Below, in pieces: positions 61,036-64,000 of a stretch of DNA of 64,000 nucleotides. The position numbers were made by a program, and so were the translations under genes. The DNA is from Pseudomonas oryzagri. Lineage in GTDB: Bacteria > Pseudomonadota > Gammaproteobacteria > Pseudomonadales > Pseudomonadaceae. Position 1 is the stretch's first letter. Each line of letters opens with the position of its first letter. The stretch spans positions 62,001 through 126,000 of the forward strand of contig NZ_JAJHPU010000042.1 in assembly GCF_020831405.1 (NCBI RefSeq), in the 5' to 3' direction. Under the pieces are notes generated by a model. The model was not told where the DNA came from. It saw only the letters and a list, made by a program, of their open reading frames with translations, and made no database searches.

Positions 61036-61376
61036 CGCCATTGGTTGCGCTCCGGGCTCTGACGCAGCGCTTACGTCCGGCCCAGGGAGGGCAGGTCACG
61101 CGACGTTGCTTCTCGTTGGCGCGCCGGGCTTCGAGTAGCGCCCGGAAGGCCTGCGCCCCCATCTCCTTCTCGCCTCCCTCTTCCTCCCCTCCATCCAAAC
61201 AGTGCTCAGGCCTTGCCGTACCGGGTTTCAACGCTCGCCCGGCGTTTGGATGTCCTCACACAAGATAATTCCTGTTTATCCAATGTCTATTTTTCGCGTG
61301 CATGCTCGCTTCTAAAGCGGTTTAGTGCCATGTACAATCGTACTACGTAATACAGTACGAAATCGTAGGAGCGAGC
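61036..61376. promoter_or_regulatory. intergenic region with kfrA promoter and inverted repeat
   Basis: No gene is supported. Near the right end TACAAT (61333-61338) is a good -10. TCGTACT (61338-61344) and AGTACGA (61354-61360) form a perfect 7-bp inverted repeat with a 9-base gap, adjacent to that -10; AATCGTA occurs twice more. KfrA proteins are known to autoregulate through such sites. Confidence 0.6.
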
Positions 61377-62465
61377 ATGGCGCGCGGTGGCATCAACAAG
61401 GCTTTGGTAATGAAGGCTCGCAAGGCGGTCCTCGCCCGCGGCGAGCATCCGAGCATCGATGCGATACGTATCGAGCTGGGCAATACCGGCTCCAAAAGCA
61501 CCATCCACCGCTATCTGCGCGAGATCGAGCAGTCCGGGCTGGAGTCGAATCTGAAGCAGGAGGTCTCCCTCAGTCAGGAAATCGCCGAATTGGTGACTGA
61601 GGTGGCCGAACGCCTCCAGCAGGAAGCCCATGCCGCGGTGGCCGCCGATCGCGAGGCGCTGGCGCAGGAGCGCGCCGGCTATCTGCAGCGCCTGCAGCAG
61701 GCCGAGGCGCGTATCCGCGAGCTGGAAGGCGACTGCGCGAGCCTCACCGCGCAGCTGCAGGCGACCGCCGAGGCGTACCGTCTGGAGCAGGAACAACTGC
61801 AACAGGCGCGCATCGAGGGTGCCCGCCTGCAACAGGCCGAAATCGCTCTCGCCGCGCGCGTCGCCGACCGCGACGCCCAGCTGCTGTCCCTGGAGGACAA
61901 GCACCGCCACGCCCGCGAAGCTCTGGAGCACTACCGCCAGGCCAGCAAGGAGCAGCGCGAGCAGGACCAGCGCCGCCACGAGGCGCAGATCCAGCAGTTG
62001 CAGATGGAAGGTCGCCAGCTGCAGCAGAGCCTGATCGTCAAGCAGGACGAACTGACCCGCCTGAACCGCGACAACGAGCGCTTCGTCACCGAGAGCCGGC
62101 AACTGCGCAAGGACATGGCCGGGCAGCAGGAGGCGCTTGAGCGCCGCGAGCAGGAATTGCAGCAGCGCGAGCAGGAGCTGGCCACCCTGGCCGCGCGCCT
62201 GGCGCAGAGCGAGGCGGGTCGCGAGCTGCTGCAGGCGCGCAGCGTCGACGCGCAGGCCGAGGTGGCGCGCCTGGGCGAAGCGCTGGCGGCGCAGGGTCGC
62301 CAGGTCGAGAGCCTGCGGGCCGGCTTGAGCGAGATGGCCGCGCGCTTCAGCGAGCTGCGTCTCGCCCAGCCGGCACATGCCGCCGAGCAGAATGGGGCGC
62401 CGCCCGCCGAAGGGCCGGAGCCTGCGACAACGGCGGACGAGGCGGCGAACGAGGACGCGCGATGA
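61377..62465 (+). CDS. KfrA-like DNA-binding protein with long coiled coil
   Basis: 362 aa. Residues 1-60 are the KfrA N-terminal DNA-binding domain (HPSIDAIRIELGNTGSKSTI, then HRYLREIEQS). About 60-330 is one long heptad-rich coiled coil (LQQAEARIRELEG, EREQDQRRHEAQ and similar) full of Q, E and R. The tail is A/P/E-rich. KfrA is best known from plasmids, where it is an autorepressor linked to partitioning; chromosomal members exist in Pseudomonas. It overlaps the helicase gene by ATGA, so the two are translationally coupled. Confidence 0.85.
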   Translation: MARGGINKALVMKARKAVLARGEHPSIDAIRIELGNTGSKSTIHRYLREIEQSGLESNLKQEVSLSQEIAELVTEVAERLQQEAHAAVAADREALAQERAGYLQRLQQAEARIRELEGDCASLTAQLQATAEAYRLEQEQLQQARIEGARLQQAEIALAARVADRDAQLLSLEDKHRHAREALEHYRQASKEQREQDQRRHEAQIQQLQMEGRQLQQSLIVKQDELTRLNRDNERFVTESRQLRKDMAGQQEALERREQELQQREQELATLAARLAQSEAGRELLQARSVDAQAEVARLGEALAAQGRQVESLRAGLSEMAARFSELRLAQPAHAAEQNGAPPAEGPEPATTADEAANEDAR

Positions 62466-64000
62466 GCCGGGGGAAAGGCAAGCAGCGCGACCTGCTGACC
62501 GCCCTCCGCCACTACCGCACGCTGCTCTCCAGCGCCCTGGCGCGCTGCTTCCCGCGCACCAGCGCCTACCTGCGCGACGAGCGCCGGGGCGCCCTGTTCC
62601 ATCAGTCGGCGGCGCCGGCGCCGCTGACCAAGGCGAAGGCGAAGACAAATGCGGCCGCCTCAGCAAGGACGAAGAAGCCGGCGACCGCGAAAAAAGCCTC
62701 CGCGAAAACGCCGGCACCTGCCGGGCAGCGCCAGGCCGCCGGCATCTACGGCCCGGCGGCGCTGAAGATCGATGCCGCGCAGGTCGCGGCGATGCGCGAG
62801 CAGGTGGCGCGTGCGGTAGCCGCCGGCGTGCTGCGCGCGCCCTCCGACGAGCAGTGGGAAATGATCCTCGCCCGCCAGCCGGCCACGCGCATCTTCGCCG
62901 GCGCCGGTTCCGGCAAGTCGACCACTCTGGTGCTGCGCGTGGTGTTCATGCTCTGCCACCTGGGCATTCCGGCCGAGCGGCTGACGGTGATCTCCTTCAC
63001 CAACGCCTCCTGCGCCGAACTGCGCGAGCAGTTGCTGCGCGTGCTGGCCTTCTGGCAATACCCGTTCGGCGCGGCGCAGGCGCGTCAGTGCGTGCGCACC
63101 TTCCACTCGGCCATGGCGCAGCTGGCGCGCAGCCGGCTCGGCGCGCCGGTCTGGTTCGAGCAGCTGGACGACAAGAGCGCCGCCGCCGACGAACCGGACA
63201 CTCCGCTGGGCGGTCGCCTGCGGCCGGCCCAGCTGCGCCTGCTCAAGCAGGCTTACCAGACCTGCTATGCCGCCGAGGCCGAGTTCGCCGCGCAGGTGCA
63301 TGCCCTGCTCGGCCAGCCGGCGCCGCAGGGCAAGCGCGGGCGCGCGCCGCTGGACGCCGTGCGCCTGGCCGGCGAGTTCGCCGCCGTGCCGCTGTACGAG
63401 GCCTTCTACCAGCAGGCCGGCTTCATCGAGAGCATCGGCCTGCGCATCGACCGCCTGGAGGCCGGCGCGCTCGACTGTCCCGAGCGCGAGCGCCAGTTCG
63501 TCGCCGCGCTGGTGACGTTCTGGAAACACTTCCAGGCGCTGCTCGCCGAGCAGGGACTGGCGACCTTCAACGGCGCCTTCCAGCGCCTCGCCGAGCAGTT
63601 GGGCGGCGAGCGCGACGGGGCCGCGGCGGCCGACCTGGCGCCGCTCGGCCATCTGCTGATCGACGAGTTCCAGGACATCTCGCCGCAGATCGTCCAGTGG
63701 TTGCAGGCCGTGCACGGCCGCCTGGCGCGCGCCGGCGAGACGGTCAGCCTGATGGCCATCGGCGACGACTGGCAGTCGATCTACGGCTGGCGGGGCAGTT
63801 CGCCGGAGCTGTTCATGGACTTCGATCGCCACTTCCCCGGCAAGGGCAAGGCGAAGGCCAGCGCCCTGCTCGGCCTGACCGCCAACTACCGCTCGGTCGC
63901 GCCGGTGATCCGCGACGGCGAGAAGGTGCTCGCCGGGGTGGCGATCAAGCAGGACAAGCGCAGCCAGGCGCAGCGCGCGACCCAGCCGGGCGACCACGGC
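62462..64000 (+). CDS. UvrD/Rep-family ATP-dependent DNA helicase (partial, runs off window)
   Basis: 513 codons without a stop to the window end. ATG 62462 overlaps the KfrA stop. The first 150 residues are an unusual lysine/alanine-rich linker (KKPATAKKASAKTPAPAG), before the helicase core. Walker A is FAGAGSGKSTTLVLRVVF at about 146; motif Ia region, then LIDEFQDISPQIVQWLQAV (DExQ-type motif II) near residue 400 and MAIGDDWQSIYGWRGSS (motif III) follow. Superfamily 1 helicase for repair or replication restart, or for plasmid/phage DNA; the end cannot be judged. Confidence 0.88.
   Translation, partial: MSRGKGKQRDLLTALRHYRTLLSSALARCFPRTSAYLRDERRGALFHQSAAPAPLTKAKAKTNAAASARTKKPATAKKASAKTPAPAGQRQAAGIYGPAALKIDAAQVAAMREQVARAVAAGVLRAPSDEQWEMILARQPATRIFAGAGSGKSTTLVLRVVFMLCHLGIPAERLTVISFTNASCAELREQLLRVLAFWQYPFGAAQARQCVRTFHSAMAQLARSRLGAPVWFEQLDDKSAAADEPDTPLGGRLRPAQLRLLKQAYQTCYAAEAEFAAQVHALLGQPAPQGKRGRAPLDAVRLAGEFAAVPLYEAFYQQAGFIESIGLRIDRLEAGALDCPERERQFVAALVTFWKHFQALLAEQGLATFNGAFQRLAEQLGGERDGAAAADLAPLGHLLIDEFQDISPQIVQWLQAVHGRLARAGETVSLMAIGDDWQSIYGWRGSSPELFMDFDRHFPGKGKAKASALLGLTANYRSVAPVIRDGEKVLAGVAIKQDKRSQAQRATQPGDHG

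Overview
The window looks like a chromosomal segment of a Pseudomonas or a close relative. Coding DNA is GC-rich, the gallate (gal) genes follow the Pseudomonas putida arrangement, the DUF934 / siroheme reductase / ccoG / mpaR / ccoN4 block matches the P. aeruginosa PA4129-PA4134 neighbourhood as I remember it, and the intergenic palindromes are of the REP kind common in Pseudomonas. No rRNA, tRNA, CRISPR array, transposase or integrase was seen.

Layout. 1-2066: a decayed DUF1214 gene, a small GIY-YIG gene pair on the minus strand and a palindromic repeat. 2067-10012: an aldehyde dehydrogenase divergent from a flavin reductase, an SDR, the complete lower meta-cleavage set (dienoate hydratase, acylating acetaldehyde dehydrogenase, hydroxy-oxovalerate aldolase) and an MFS carrier; no ring-cleavage enzyme is present. 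10167-11302: a 53-aa membrane protein and a periplasmic protein of unknown function. 11680-22674: the gallate regulon in two blocks, galTAP and galR-galBCD, separated by about 3 kb of lower-GC DNA. That insert holds four same-strand genes bounded by attC-like sites, so it reads as an integron cassette cluster without integrase. 22905-25123: siderophore-interacting protein, a medium-chain dehydrogenase and a MarR regulator sharing one operator type. 25248-33957: a minus-strand operon (LysR, AcnA-type aconitase, Tat-exported beta-propeller lactonase, MFS carrier, OprD porin, and a substrate-binding-fold protein with no signal peptide), probably for an unidentified carboxylic acid. 34065-41604: SRPBCC protein, LysR, MTHFR-like protein, LrgAB, DUF934 with siroheme reductase, 2-hydroxyacid dehydrogenase. 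41910-46787: ccoG, a MocR regulator (mpaR-like), an orphan ccoN and a small ccoQ-like gene. 47531-57913: a Fur-controlled vibrioferrin-type siderophore operon with an extra HpcH/HpaI aldolase at its head, then its TonB-dependent receptor. 58031-61035: nitrilase and two LysR genes. 61377-64000: KfrA-like protein overlapping a UvrD-like helicase that runs off the window.

How the parts fit. Gallate would enter through GalP and GalT, be cleaved by GalA and be converted by GalD, GalB and GalC to pyruvate and oxaloacetate. The reductase / ccoG / ccoN block carries three copies of one spaced operator (40604, 41814, 44953), which ties three transcription units to the MocR regulator encoded among them. 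The siderophore operon and its receptor each have a Fur box. The most unusual items are the cassette cluster inside the gal locus, the three-copy MocR operator, the aconitase-lactonase operon with its cytoplasmic binding-fold protein, and two places where palindromic repeats lie beside short duplicated gene ends.
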